The translations under genes were made by a program, and so were the position numbers. A DNA stretch of 44,345 nucleotides. It comes from an uncultured Bacteroidota bacterium (GTDB lineage Bacteria > Bacteroidota > Bacteroidia > Flavobacteriales > Flavobacteriaceae). This document shows positions 26,405-34,492 of this stretch, piece after piece. Below the pieces are notes generated by a model. That model saw only the letters and a program-made list of their open reading frames with translations. It had not been told where the DNA came from and made no database searches. Numbering within the stretch: position 1 is the stretch's first letter; each line of letters starts with the position of its first letter. The DNA lies in NCBI GenBank assembly GCA_902586905.1, contig CACIJH010000011.1:1-44345 (forward strand). Reading direction: 5' to 3'.

Positions 26405-26476
26405 CTTTTACTCCATTGCTATTTTTGACAAAATATAGCACAGAGAACAAATGACCTAAAAAACTTGATTAGGTGT

Positions 26477-27223
26477 CTACAATATATCTATGTTTAAATT
26501 CTTGAAAGGGTCAAGTAGCACATCATTTGGGTCAAGTTCTGTCACCAAGGTATCGATGTCGGAAACATTGACACATTTGTATTTTTGATGGGAGTTGAAT
26601 TTCTTTGAAATACATAATAGTATCGATTTGCGAGATGCTTTGACAATAGCTCTTTTAATCTGTACAACCTCCCAATCAAATTCGCTTAATCCATGTGTTG
26701 GATCAATATATCCAGTACTGATAAAACTATAATCAAAACGAATCTGAGAAAGTTCATTGACAGCTCCAACGCTGACGCTCATATGAGACTCTTTTGAAAT
26801 TTTACCCCCGATGAAAATCAAATCGACATTTGGTTTCTTGACCATTTCGCTTGCAATCGGCAAACTCAAAGTAAAGCAAGTGATTTTCGTTTTTGGTGGA
26901 ATCAGTTTTACGAGCTCCATGCAAGTGGTTCCCCCATCGATGAATATAACAGCACCATCTGAAATGAAGGGGATTGCTTTTTGTGCAATGGATTGCTTTT
27001 CATTCACATCATACACATCAACTGCTGCATTGTTGGACACAAAACCAAGTGAGATTGCTCCACCATGCACCTTCTTGATCAACTGCTTTTTATCAAGCTC
27101 CTTGACATCTCTACGAATGGTGTCGATAGAAACATTGAGCTGCGCAGCCATATCCAATAATAGTATCCGGTTGCGAAGCGACACTTCGTCTAAAATCTTC
27201 TGATGACGTTCTTCTTTAAGCAC
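26477..27223 (-). CDS. DeoR-family sugar-phosphate-responsive repressor
   Basis: Cytoplasmic regulator of 248 residues. The N-terminal DeoR helix-turn-helix covers about residues 5-58 (HQKILDEVS, VSIDTIRRDVKELDKKQLIKKVHGGA). The C-terminal sensor domain has the DeoRC pattern FIDGGTTCMELVKLIP and STGYIDPTHGLSEFD, which in this family binds phosphorylated sugars. The only start is a GTG at 27223. It is divergent from the NagB-PIG-L gene across 116 nt, which contains phased GCA-AATAA repeats. It most likely represses the amino-sugar genes until a sugar phosphate accumulates (inference). Confidence 0.92.
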   Translation of the reverse strand: MLKEERHQKILDEVSLRNRILLLDMAAQLNVSIDTIRRDVKELDKKQLIKKVHGGAISLGFVSNNAAVDVYDVNEKQSIAQKAIPFISDGAVIFIDGGTTCMELVKLIPPKTKITCFTLSLPIASEMVKKPNVDLIFIGGKISKESHMSVSVGAVNELSQIRFDYSFISTGYIDPTHGLSEFDWEVVQIKRAIVKASRKSILLCISKKFNSHQKYKCVNVSDIDTLVTELDPNDVLLDPFKNLNIDIL

Positions 27224-27297
27224 AGGTATATTATCATCTAAAAATAATATTTTTTGAGAAAATTAACACTATAACAGCATTAAAAGCTTGTAAAGCT

Positions 27298-27337
27298 GCA
27301 AAATAAAGAATTAATTTGCATAAATAAGCAAATAATG
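27298..27337 (+). promoter_or_regulatory. Phased GCA(A/T)AATAA repeats over the nagB promoter, putative DeoR operator
   Basis: Related words begin at 27298 (GCAAAATAAAG), 27318 (GCATAAATAAG) and 27328 (GCAAATAATG), 20 and 10 bp apart, so on one face of the helix. They overlap a near-consensus -7 element (TTAATTTG, 27311-27318) and the expected transcription start of the NagB-PIG-L gene. A weaker copy starts at 27277. Confidence 0.5.
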
Positions 27338-27339
27338 TC

Positions 27340-29244
27340 ATGACAAAAGCAACCTTAAATCATCCAACAAAAGAAGCCAATCACCAATACGACTGTGAAC
27401 ACATCCCTGTTCGTGTGTATGAAGATTCAAGTCTTGCATGCCAAAAAATTGGTGATGAAATAATCGATCAGATCAATCAAAAAGGTGCAAACAAACCTTT
27501 TGTTTTGGGCTTGGCGACTGGCTCAACACCTATAAAAATATATCAACACCTCATTCAAGCCTACAAAGAGGGAAAAGTAAGTTTCGCAAACGTGCACTCC
27601 TTCAATCTAGATGAGTACTTTCCCATGGATCCTAAATCGATTCATTCTTACGTGGAGTTTATGCATAAAAATTTCTTTGATCATACCGATATGCCAAAAG
27701 AAAATATTCATATTCCTGATGGAACGATAGCACCAGATGAAATTGATCATTATTGTAAGTCATATGAAGAATCGATTCAATCGCTAGGAGGTATAGACAT
27801 TCAACTGCTGGGTATTGGTCGTACGGGGCACATTGGTTTCAATGAGCCTGGATCAGCGATTCACTCCAAAACAAGACGAGTTTGGCTAGACCCTATCACG
27901 CGAAAGGATGCAGCTAGTAGTTTTTTTGGCGAGCAATTTGTTCCCAAACAAGCCATCACTATGGGTGTGGATACAATCATGAAAGCCAAAAAAGTGTATT
28001 TAATGGCATGGGGTGAAGGGAAGTCAAATATCATTGCGAGAACTGTTGAAGGTGCTATCAGCGAACAAGTACCTGCTACCTTTTTACAACAACATAATGA
28101 CTGTGAATTTGTACTTGATAAAGCCAGTGCATCTGAGTTGAGTCGAGAAAAAACACCATGGCTGGTGGAGACTTGTCATTGGGATTCGGAACAGATCAAA
28201 AAGGCAGTGATATGGCTTGCGAGGCATTGCGAAAAATCAATCCTAAAACTTTCGCGAGAGGATTATGAAAACAACCACCTTCAATCATTGTTGGTTGCCA
28301 TTGATTACGAAGTTTATCAACTCAATTATCAGGTCCATGAATCACTTCTCGAAGCCTTTGATACTTGGAATAGCACAAAAAAAACAGATGCCAAAAACCC
28401 ATCTACTGCTCTTGTTTTTAGTCCTCACCCCGACGATGATGTCATTTCGATGGGAGGTACGTTTATACAACTTGTTGACAATGGGTTTGATGTTCATGTG
28501 GCCTATCAGACATCTGGAAATATAGCTGTTTATGACGATGAAGTCATTCGATTTATGCAGTTTTGCTTAGATGCATCTCCTGATCAACAACCAATCGCTG
28601 ATGAATATCAAAAAATTGTAACTGCTTTTGCAAAAAAGAAGGTTGGTGATATTGATTCTTTGCGCATTCAGGAGCTCAAGGGTCTCATTAGAAAAGGAGA
28701 AGCCTTGGCTGCCTGTCGCGTTTGTGGTGTGCCAGAAAACAAGGCTCACTTTATGAGTTTACCTTTTTACGAAACTGGAGCTGTCAAGAAAAAACCACAC
28801 ACCAAAAAAGACGTTGATCTGACTGTAAAACTGCTGCGAAAAGTAAAGCCGAAAAAGATCTTTGCTGCTGGTGATTTGTCTGACCCACATGGCACACATC
28901 GCGTATGCCTACAAGTGATTTTTGATGCTATCGATGAGTTGAAAAAGGCTGGGGATGCATGGCTGAAAGACACACAGGTTTGGCTATACAGAGGAGCGTG
29001 GCAAGAGTGGGGTGTCAATGTGATTGAAATGGCAGTGTCACTGAGCCCTAAGAATGTACTGAGAAAAAGAGAAGCTATTTTCAAACATCAATCCCAAAAG
29101 GATCGTGCGATGTTTCCAGGGCCAGATGCAAGAGAGTTTTGGCAGCGTGCCGAACAACGAAATACCCACACAGCAAATCAGTATAACTTATTAGGACTGC
29201 CAGAGTTTGAAGCTGTAGAAGGCTTTGTTCGCTACAACCCTTAG
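27340..29244 (+). CDS. nagB: Glucosamine-6-phosphate deaminase-like (NagB) fused to PIG-L/LmbE deacetylase domain
   Basis: Cytoplasmic two-domain protein, 634 residues. Residues about 20-280 are NagB-like: GLATGSTPIKIY, FNLDEYF with Asp91, and GIGRTGHIGFNEPGS with His164 and Glu169. The position of E. coli NagB Asp141 is Thr162 here. Residues about 350-560 are a PIG-L/LmbE domain with zinc motif HPDDD (363-367) and DPHGTHR (His517, His520), so all metal ligands of a de-N-acetylase are present. No signal peptide. Known relatives of the second domain (MshB, BshB, PIG-L, archaeal Dac) deacetylate GlcNAc-containing molecules. A combined deacetylase-deaminase that replaces NagA plus NagB is a reasonable inference. 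The fusion is widespread in Bacteroidota annotations. GH20 follows after 54 nt. Confidence 0.92.
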   Translation: MTKATLNHPTKEANHQYDCEHIPVRVYEDSSLACQKIGDEIIDQINQKGANKPFVLGLATGSTPIKIYQHLIQAYKEGKVSFANVHSFNLDEYFPMDPKSIHSYVEFMHKNFFDHTDMPKENIHIPDGTIAPDEIDHYCKSYEESIQSLGGIDIQLLGIGRTGHIGFNEPGSAIHSKTRRVWLDPITRKDAASSFFGEQFVPKQAITMGVDTIMKAKKVYLMAWGEGKSNIIARTVEGAISEQVPATFLQQHNDCEFVLDKASASELSREKTPWLVETCHWDSEQIKKAVIWLARHCEKSILKLSREDYENNHLQSLLVAIDYEVYQLNYQVHESLLEAFDTWNSTKKTDAKNPSTALVFSPHPDDDVISMGGTFIQLVDNGFDVHVAYQTSGNIAVYDDEVIRFMQFCLDASPDQQPIADEYQKIVTAFAKKKVGDIDSLRIQELKGLIRKGEALAACRVCGVPENKAHFMSLPFYETGAVKKKPHTKKDVDLTVKLLRKVKPKKIFAAGDLSDPHGTHRVCLQVIFDAIDELKKAGDAWLKDTQVWLYRGAWQEWGVNVIEMAVSLSPKNVLRKREAIFKHQSQKDRAMFPGPDAREFWQRAEQRNTHTANQYNLLGLPEFEAVEGFVRYNP

Positions 29245-29298
29245 ATTAAAAATTGTTTTTCTATATTGCTTGTATAAACAAATCAAAAACCCAGATTT

Positions 29299-31851
29299 AT
29301 GAAAAAACCTGACTTTCCATTTCGACAAACTTTATTGTCGTTTTATGTATTGATAACAATATTTTCTGTCGCTTGTTCACCCTCAAATGAGCCAAGTGCA
29401 GTATTAGATTATAGAATCGAAAAGTTTGATCTTGAAAACAACGCCATGGATGTCGTTTTCACTGTTACCAATAATACATCAATCGATTTTGTCGAAAACA
29501 AATGGTCGTTACACTGGAATCAAATCCTTGGAGAGCCACTGCAAGAAAGCCTTCCCGATGGAATTGATTTTGAGCGTGTCAATGGCAACTCTTATTTGAT
29601 TCTAAGATTTGGTGATTCGTGGCAATTGCGCGCTGGCGAAAGTATCTCATTCAGTGCTGTGACAACAGGGCTGATGAATCGATTGCCCTTAGGCCCTCGA
29701 GGTGCATTTGTTGTAACACCCTCTCAAACCATTGATTTACAGACCAATATTGACTGGCAAAAGGCTGAGGGGCTCGATGGGTTGAACTTGCCAACAGCCA
29801 AAGATATATATCAAAATCTAGCGAATATTAAAAACATCCCAACAGACTTAATCGCATGGGTCGTTCCAAGTCCAAAGTTTTCCTCCAAACCCCAATCGGA
29901 GCGAAAGCGCCTAACCAACTGGAATGTATATATCAATGGTAAGGTAGAAAGTGATGAATTTGACTCCTTGTTGAAAACCCCTTTTGAAAAAATAGTCTCT
30001 ACTCTTTTTCCAGCTGTTACCATCGATTGGGTCGAGTCAGATGAAGGAGCAAATGTAATCCTCAATCATAGAGAAGATATTGCACCTGAAGAATATCATT
30101 TGGAAATCAAAGAAGATCGAGTGGTTGTTGGCACAGGTTCATATGGTGGACTATTCTACGCTCTTCAATCATTGTTACAAATCGATCAGATTGCAGCAAT
30201 AGAAAATCGAGGGTGGCCTATCATTCAAATTTCTGACAGCCCACGTTTTAAATATCGAGGGTTTATGCTTGATATCTCCAGAAACTTTTATGGATTAGAC
30301 AAACTCAAACAAATTATCGATTTAATGGCAATGTTCAAACTCAATCATTTTGACATAAAACTCTCAGATGATGAAGGTTGGCGACTCGAAATCCCTGGGC
30401 TTCCAGAGCTTACTGAAATAGGTGCTAAAAGAGGATTTACAACCGATGAAAATGACCAGTTAATCCCAATGTATGGGTCTGGCGCAAATGGTGGTGAAAC
30501 TGGAAATGGGTTTTTATCACAAGATGATTTTATATCCTTGTTGCAATATGCTAAAGCAAAAAATATTACCATTATTCCTCAACTCAGTTTTCCCTCACAT
30601 GCTCGTGCCTCAATTGTTTCGATGGATGTAAGGCGAAACAGGCTCAATGCCTTAGGCGATGACGAAGGTGCCGAAATGTATGCACTCTCTGACCCCAATG
30701 ACAATAGTGTTTATCAATCTGCTCAGCTATACAATGACAATACCATTAATATATGTATGGAGAGTTCATATAGATTTTTTGATAAGGTAGTTGCTGAAGT
30801 TGCAGCCATGTATCAAAAGGCCAATGTTCGGCTAAAACAGTTTAGTATTGGCGCTGACGAATTGCCTTATGGTGTTTGGGAAGGTTCTCCAAGGTGCATA
30901 AATTCTGCAACTGGCACTGCCAATGATGTAGATCTTGAAAACCTATATAATGATGCACTTTTACGCCTGAAGAGCAGTATTGAAAAGCATGGCGCTGTGA
31001 TGTCTGGGTGGGAAGATTTTTTACTTGTACACTCTAAAAACAGTCAAAGTGAAACCAAATTGAAAGACGAGCGATTTGATTATAATGTCATTCCATATTC
31101 TTGGAATAATACATGGGGCGGAGGTCGTGAGGACATGGTCTATAAACTTGCAAATGCAGGTTTTAAAACTGTAATGAGCAACTCTTCAGCATTTTATTTT
31201 GATATGGCCAACGACAATGATATGGACGCTTTTGGACTGAATTGGTCTGGCTATGTGGATTATTTCGACACTTGGGCAATTGATCCTCAAGATATTTTTG
31301 CCAATAGGGCATTAAATCGAAAGCACAACATCACATCTGATTATATTTTAAAAACAACCAAACTCAACCCAAATAAGCAGGACAATCTCATTGGCATACA
31401 AAGTCAGTTGTGGACTGAAACTGTTACGAGTGAAACAATATTAGATCAAATGCTACTGCCCAATCTCATTGTTTTTGCAGAAAGAGCTTGGGCCAAAAAA
31501 CCTTGTTGGATATCCTATCAAAGCAGTGCGCAAGAACATAAAATGACAAAAGATTGGAATCAGTTTTTAAATGTCATGGGGAAACGAACACTGCCTGTGA
31601 TCAACAATCTATTTCCTGATTTTTATCATGATTTACCAAAGCCAGGGGGTATCATTAAAAACGATTCACTGTTTGTCAGAAGTCCATTTCCAGGGATGCG
31701 CGTTCACTATACCTTAGATGGGTCAACGCCAAGCTCCTCATCAAAGGCATATCATCACCCCATATCCGTCAATCCTGATGATGTTGTGGTTTTGCGCAGC
31801 TTTGATAAACATCTCAAAGGCGGAAAATCTATAACCATTTTTCGTGAATAG
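29299..31851 (+). CDS. GH20 beta-N-acetylhexosaminidase lipoprotein
   Basis: Exo-beta-hexosaminidase that removes terminal GlcNAc (or GalNAc) with help from the substrate's own acetamido group. The 850 residues begin with a lipoprotein signal (LITIFSVAC). Then come an N-terminal chitobiase-type beta domain (about 38-170), a GH20b domain (about 185-300) and the catalytic barrel from about 315, with FKYRGFMLDISRNFY. The Asp-Glu catalytic pair lies in FSIGADELPYG near residues 515-525. A C-terminal chitobiase-like strand module (VHYTLDGSTPSSSS) ends the protein. It is encoded 54 nt after the NagB-PIG-L fusion and probably shares its transcript. Its stop lies 7 nt from the convergent serine hydrolase stop. 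Confidence 0.95.
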   Translation: MKKPDFPFRQTLLSFYVLITIFSVACSPSNEPSAVLDYRIEKFDLENNAMDVVFTVTNNTSIDFVENKWSLHWNQILGEPLQESLPDGIDFERVNGNSYLILRFGDSWQLRAGESISFSAVTTGLMNRLPLGPRGAFVVTPSQTIDLQTNIDWQKAEGLDGLNLPTAKDIYQNLANIKNIPTDLIAWVVPSPKFSSKPQSERKRLTNWNVYINGKVESDEFDSLLKTPFEKIVSTLFPAVTIDWVESDEGANVILNHREDIAPEEYHLEIKEDRVVVGTGSYGGLFYALQSLLQIDQIAAIENRGWPIIQISDSPRFKYRGFMLDISRNFYGLDKLKQIIDLMAMFKLNHFDIKLSDDEGWRLEIPGLPELTEIGAKRGFTTDENDQLIPMYGSGANGGETGNGFLSQDDFISLLQYAKAKNITIIPQLSFPSHARASIVSMDVRRNRLNALGDDEGAEMYALSDPNDNSVYQSAQLYNDNTINICMESSYRFFDKVVAEVAAMYQKANVRLKQFSIGADELPYGVWEGSPRCINSATGTANDVDLENLYNDALLRLKSSIEKHGAVMSGWEDFLLVHSKNSQSETKLKDERFDYNVIPYSWNNTWGGGREDMVYKLANAGFKTVMSNSSAFYFDMANDNDMDAFGLNWSGYVDYFDTWAIDPQDIFANRALNRKHNITSDYILKTTKLNPNKQDNLIGIQSQLWTETVTSETILDQMLLPNLIVFAERAWAKKPCWISYQSSAQEHKMTKDWNQFLNVMGKRTLPVINNLFPDFYHDLPKPGGIIKNDSLFVRSPFPGMRVHYTLDGSTPSSSSKAYHHPISVNPDDVVVLRSFDKHLKGGKSITIFRE

Positions 31852-31858
31852 ATTGAGT

Positions 31859-33184
31859 CTAGTCAACAATAGCCTGATAGACAAGTGCTTTTAGTTTTTG
31901 ATGATCGTCCAACGTGATTGGAACCACTTGCGTGAAATAAACAACCACTAGTTTTTCTTCGGGATTTACAAAATAACTGCTGTGATATGCACCTCCCCAT
32001 CCATATTCGCCAACACTCCCCAAAGTGCCTCGATCTCCAAGATCATTGGTGATGGAAAACCCTAGACCAAATCCAGTACCCCAGTCCCATGGAAAACGAA
32101 CCCCTTCGTAGTGATCGCCATTCATGTGATCGGCAGTCATCAACTCCACAGATTTTCTTGATAATAGGCGATGATCATTGTATACACCTCCATTCAAAAG
32201 CATTTGTAAAAACTTGGCATAATCGCTAGAGGTACTCAACAAACCTGCTCCTCCCGAGAAACTTTTGCGAGGACCATTCACATAATGTCCCTGTGTGACC
32301 TCATGCTCACTCGATCCATCATCACCATTTTCCTCGGCGCGTACGAGTTCATAATCCTCTTGATTGTACACCACACTTAATCGTGATGTTTTTTGTTTGG
32401 GCAAATAAAAATGGGTGTCAACCATTCCAAGGGGGTCAAGAATTCTCTCTTTCAAAAATACATCCAGCGGCTGTCCAGAAACGACTTCGATAACAGCTCC
32501 GAGGATGTCTGTATTATAACCATAAACGTATGCCTCTCCTGGGTGTGCCTCCATCGGAAGTTTTGCCATCTTTCGAATGGATTCTAAAATTGGCTCATCC
32601 TTGTGAGCAAAATACCAACCCTGCAAATCTGCTTTTTTCCATAGGTGTGATGCTGGACCAAAACCATAACCTATCCCTGCCGTATGTGTCATCAGGTCAC
32701 GTATCCGAATTGGTCTTTTGGCTTTCACTATGCGATAACGATTTCTACCTTTTCTCTCAGCTACTTTGGAGTTTTTAAACTCAGGAATATGAGTAGATAA
32801 AGAATCTGATAACAACAATTTACCTTCTTCCTGCAACATCATAATGCCAACACTAATCAATGCCTTGGTTTGTGAAGCGATCCTAAATATTTTATCATTG
32901 GTCATTGGAATTTTATTTTCCATATCACTCATCCCAAAAGATTTGTGATACACGATTTTACCATTCCTAGCAACCAGTACTACAGATCCTGGCAATTTCC
33001 CATTGTCGATATAATTTGTAAGAGAGCGATCTATGTTTGACAGTCGTGTTGAAGACATCCCTTGGTTTTCAGGAAGATCAGGCTCGAGTTGTTGACCGAA
33101 ACCAATGGTGATAAAGAGAAATAAAAAGGTAAATTGTATGTGTAGAAGGTTTTTCACAGTTTTAAAATAGATTATACTTGGCAA
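31859..33184 (-). CDS. Serine hydrolase of the beta-lactamase/class C family
   Basis: Exported serine hydrolase of PF00144 (class C beta-lactamase, DD-peptidase, esterase fold), 441 residues. The N-terminal 31 residues contain a hydrophobic signal segment (FTFLFLFITIGFG) before QQ. The nucleophile motif SxxK is S104-QTK107. YGYN at 221-224 sits where the family has YxN. FSGGAGLLSTSSDYAKF and GWGGAYHSSYF are typical of the esterase-like members. Real substrate cannot be told; sugar esters or cell-wall peptides are both possible. It closes the glycan locus on the right but runs opposite to it, and membership is uncertain. Confidence 0.88.
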   Translation of the reverse strand: MPSIIYFKTVKNLLHIQFTFLFLFITIGFGQQLEPDLPENQGMSSTRLSNIDRSLTNYIDNGKLPGSVVLVARNGKIVYHKSFGMSDMENKIPMTNDKIFRIASQTKALISVGIMMLQEEGKLLLSDSLSTHIPEFKNSKVAERKGRNRYRIVKAKRPIRIRDLMTHTAGIGYGFGPASHLWKKADLQGWYFAHKDEPILESIRKMAKLPMEAHPGEAYVYGYNTDILGAVIEVVSGQPLDVFLKERILDPLGMVDTHFYLPKQKTSRLSVVYNQEDYELVRAEENGDDGSSEHEVTQGHYVNGPRKSFSGGAGLLSTSSDYAKFLQMLLNGGVYNDHRLLSRKSVELMTADHMNGDHYEGVRFPWDWGTGFGLGFSITNDLGDRGTLGSVGEYGWGGAYHSSYFVNPEEKLVVVYFTQVVPITLDDHQKLKALVYQAIVD

Positions 33185-33385
33185 TTTCTGTCGATTTTAA
33201 ATTCACTTTTACAAATTACTCATTTATTTAATTCTTTTTGCAGTTTATTGCTGTTTTTTCGATAATGAAGATTTTATTATGAAAAAAATTATCGAAATAT
33301 AACAGTATCTATATTCTTAAAAAATACAACGCAAAAGCTGATATAAAAATAGAATAAACATTGCCATTTCTTTGGACAAAATGAA

Positions 33386-33393
33386 TATATTTG
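33386..33393 (+). promoter_or_regulatory. Predicted promoter of the aquaglyceroporin gene (TATATTTG)
   Basis: Perfect TAnnTTTG with a TTG 22 nt upstream (33361-33363). The leader to the ATG at 33447 would be about 50 nt. The remaining AT-rich sequence of the 33185-33446 gap shows nothing else clear. Confidence 0.6.
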
Positions 33394-33446
33394 ATGCCAA
33401 ATGAGATTGTTTTTCATGAGTAAAGAAAACAAAATAATAATTAAAA

Positions 33447-34193
33447 ATGTCACCCTTTTTAGCTGAGTTTATTGGCACTGCTATTTTACTTTTTTTGGGT
33501 ATTGGTGTTGTTGCAAATGTTTCTTTGAATAAAACAAAAGCTTTTGGATCGAGCCCAACTGGGAAATGGATTTTGATTACCACTGCTTGGGGATTCGCTG
33601 TGTTTTTTGGCGTAATTGTTTCTGGAACCTATAGTGGCGCACACCTAAACCCTGCTGTTACAGTTGGATTCGCAATTGCCGATAAATTTGCATGGTCTCA
33701 TGTACCTCAGTATCTGCTTGCACAACTTCTTGGCGCCATGCTGGGTGCTGCCATTGCATATCTATTTTATAGCGATCATATTCGATCAACTACTGATGAA
33801 AATACCATCAGAGGTTGCTTTTCTACTGAACCAGCCATAAGGAACTATGCGAACAATTATTTTAGCGAATGTGCTGGTACATTTATGCTTGTGTTCTTGA
33901 TTTTTTTTATTGCAAGCCCTATCCTTACTATAGATGGATTAGACGATATTCAGTATGGAATCGGATCGATGGATGCCTTTCCTGTGGGTGTTCTTGTTTG
34001 GCTTATAGGAATGACACTTGGAGGTACAACTAGTTATGCGATTAACCCCGCTCGTGATTTGGGTCCGCGTATTGTATATGCATTATTTCGAGGAAAAAAA
34101 GCAAAGCCTGATTGGTACTACTCATGGATACCTGTTTTAGGCCCTCTGACAGGTGGTCTTTTGGCTGGACTTGCCTACTCATTTTTAATTTGA
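33447..34193 (+). CDS. Aquaglyceroporin (MIP family, GlpF-like)
   Basis: Inner-membrane channel for glycerol and related small neutral molecules, 248 residues, six membrane helices. Both pore motifs are intact: HLNPAVT with NPA at 68-70, and INPARDLGPR with NPA at 200-202. The Asp after NPAR is typical of the glycerol-conducting GlpF branch rather than of water-only aquaporins. No glycerol kinase or dehydrogenase gene is adjacent, so the metabolic link is not visible. It has its own promoter and is convergent with the NifU-like gene. Confidence 0.95.
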   Translation: MSPFLAEFIGTAILLFLGIGVVANVSLNKTKAFGSSPTGKWILITTAWGFAVFFGVIVSGTYSGAHLNPAVTVGFAIADKFAWSHVPQYLLAQLLGAMLGAAIAYLFYSDHIRSTTDENTIRGCFSTEPAIRNYANNYFSECAGTFMLVFLIFFIASPILTIDGLDDIQYGIGSMDAFPVGVLVWLIGMTLGGTTSYAINPARDLGPRIVYALFRGKKAKPDWYYSWIPVLGPLTGGLLAGLAYSFLI

Positions 34194-34251
34194 TATAGCC
34201 GAAAATTGAGATTGTTAGGAGTAAAAAATTTGATCTTCTAGGACAGTAAAA

Positions 34252-34488
34252 TCAATTTACTTTAACTACCTTTTTTATCTGTGGAGCATATTTTTTTATG
34301 GTTGTCTCAACACCCAACTGCAAGGTCATTTGATTGACACTACAGGAAATGCAATTTCCCTCTAGTTCGACAATAACAGTGTCACCTTCAATGGCAACCA
34401 ACGATATATTTCCACCATCGTTGACCAAAAAAGGACGAATTTCTTCGAGTGCTTGTTCTACTTGTTCTTTTACTTCTACCATATTCAA
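34252..34488 (-). CDS. NifU C-terminal-domain protein (Nfu-type iron-sulfur carrier)
   Basis: Small iron-sulfur scaffold or carrier, 78 residues, only the NifU C-terminal domain. It has IRPFLVNDGGNISLV and the cluster-binding CxxC, Cys46 and Cys49, in GNCISCS. It lies 4 nt after the Mrp-type ATPase gene, so both are one transcript, and cooperation in iron-sulfur cluster transfer is likely (inference from family and context). Confidence 0.94.
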   Translation of the reverse strand: MNMVEVKEQVEQALEEIRPFLVNDGGNISLVAIEGDTVIVELEGNCISCSVNQMTLQLGVETTIKKYAPQIKKVVKVN

Positions 34489-34492
34489 AATA

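Noticed and set aside
12795-31851. Sialic-acid utilisation locus
   Set aside because: Only the esterase points that way; sialidase, neuraminate lyase and epimerase are absent.
33417-33467. Short leader peptide frame before the aquaglyceroporin gene
   Set aside because: A 16-codon frame from the ATG at 33417 overlaps the real start out of frame; it has no attenuator-like residues or hairpin.
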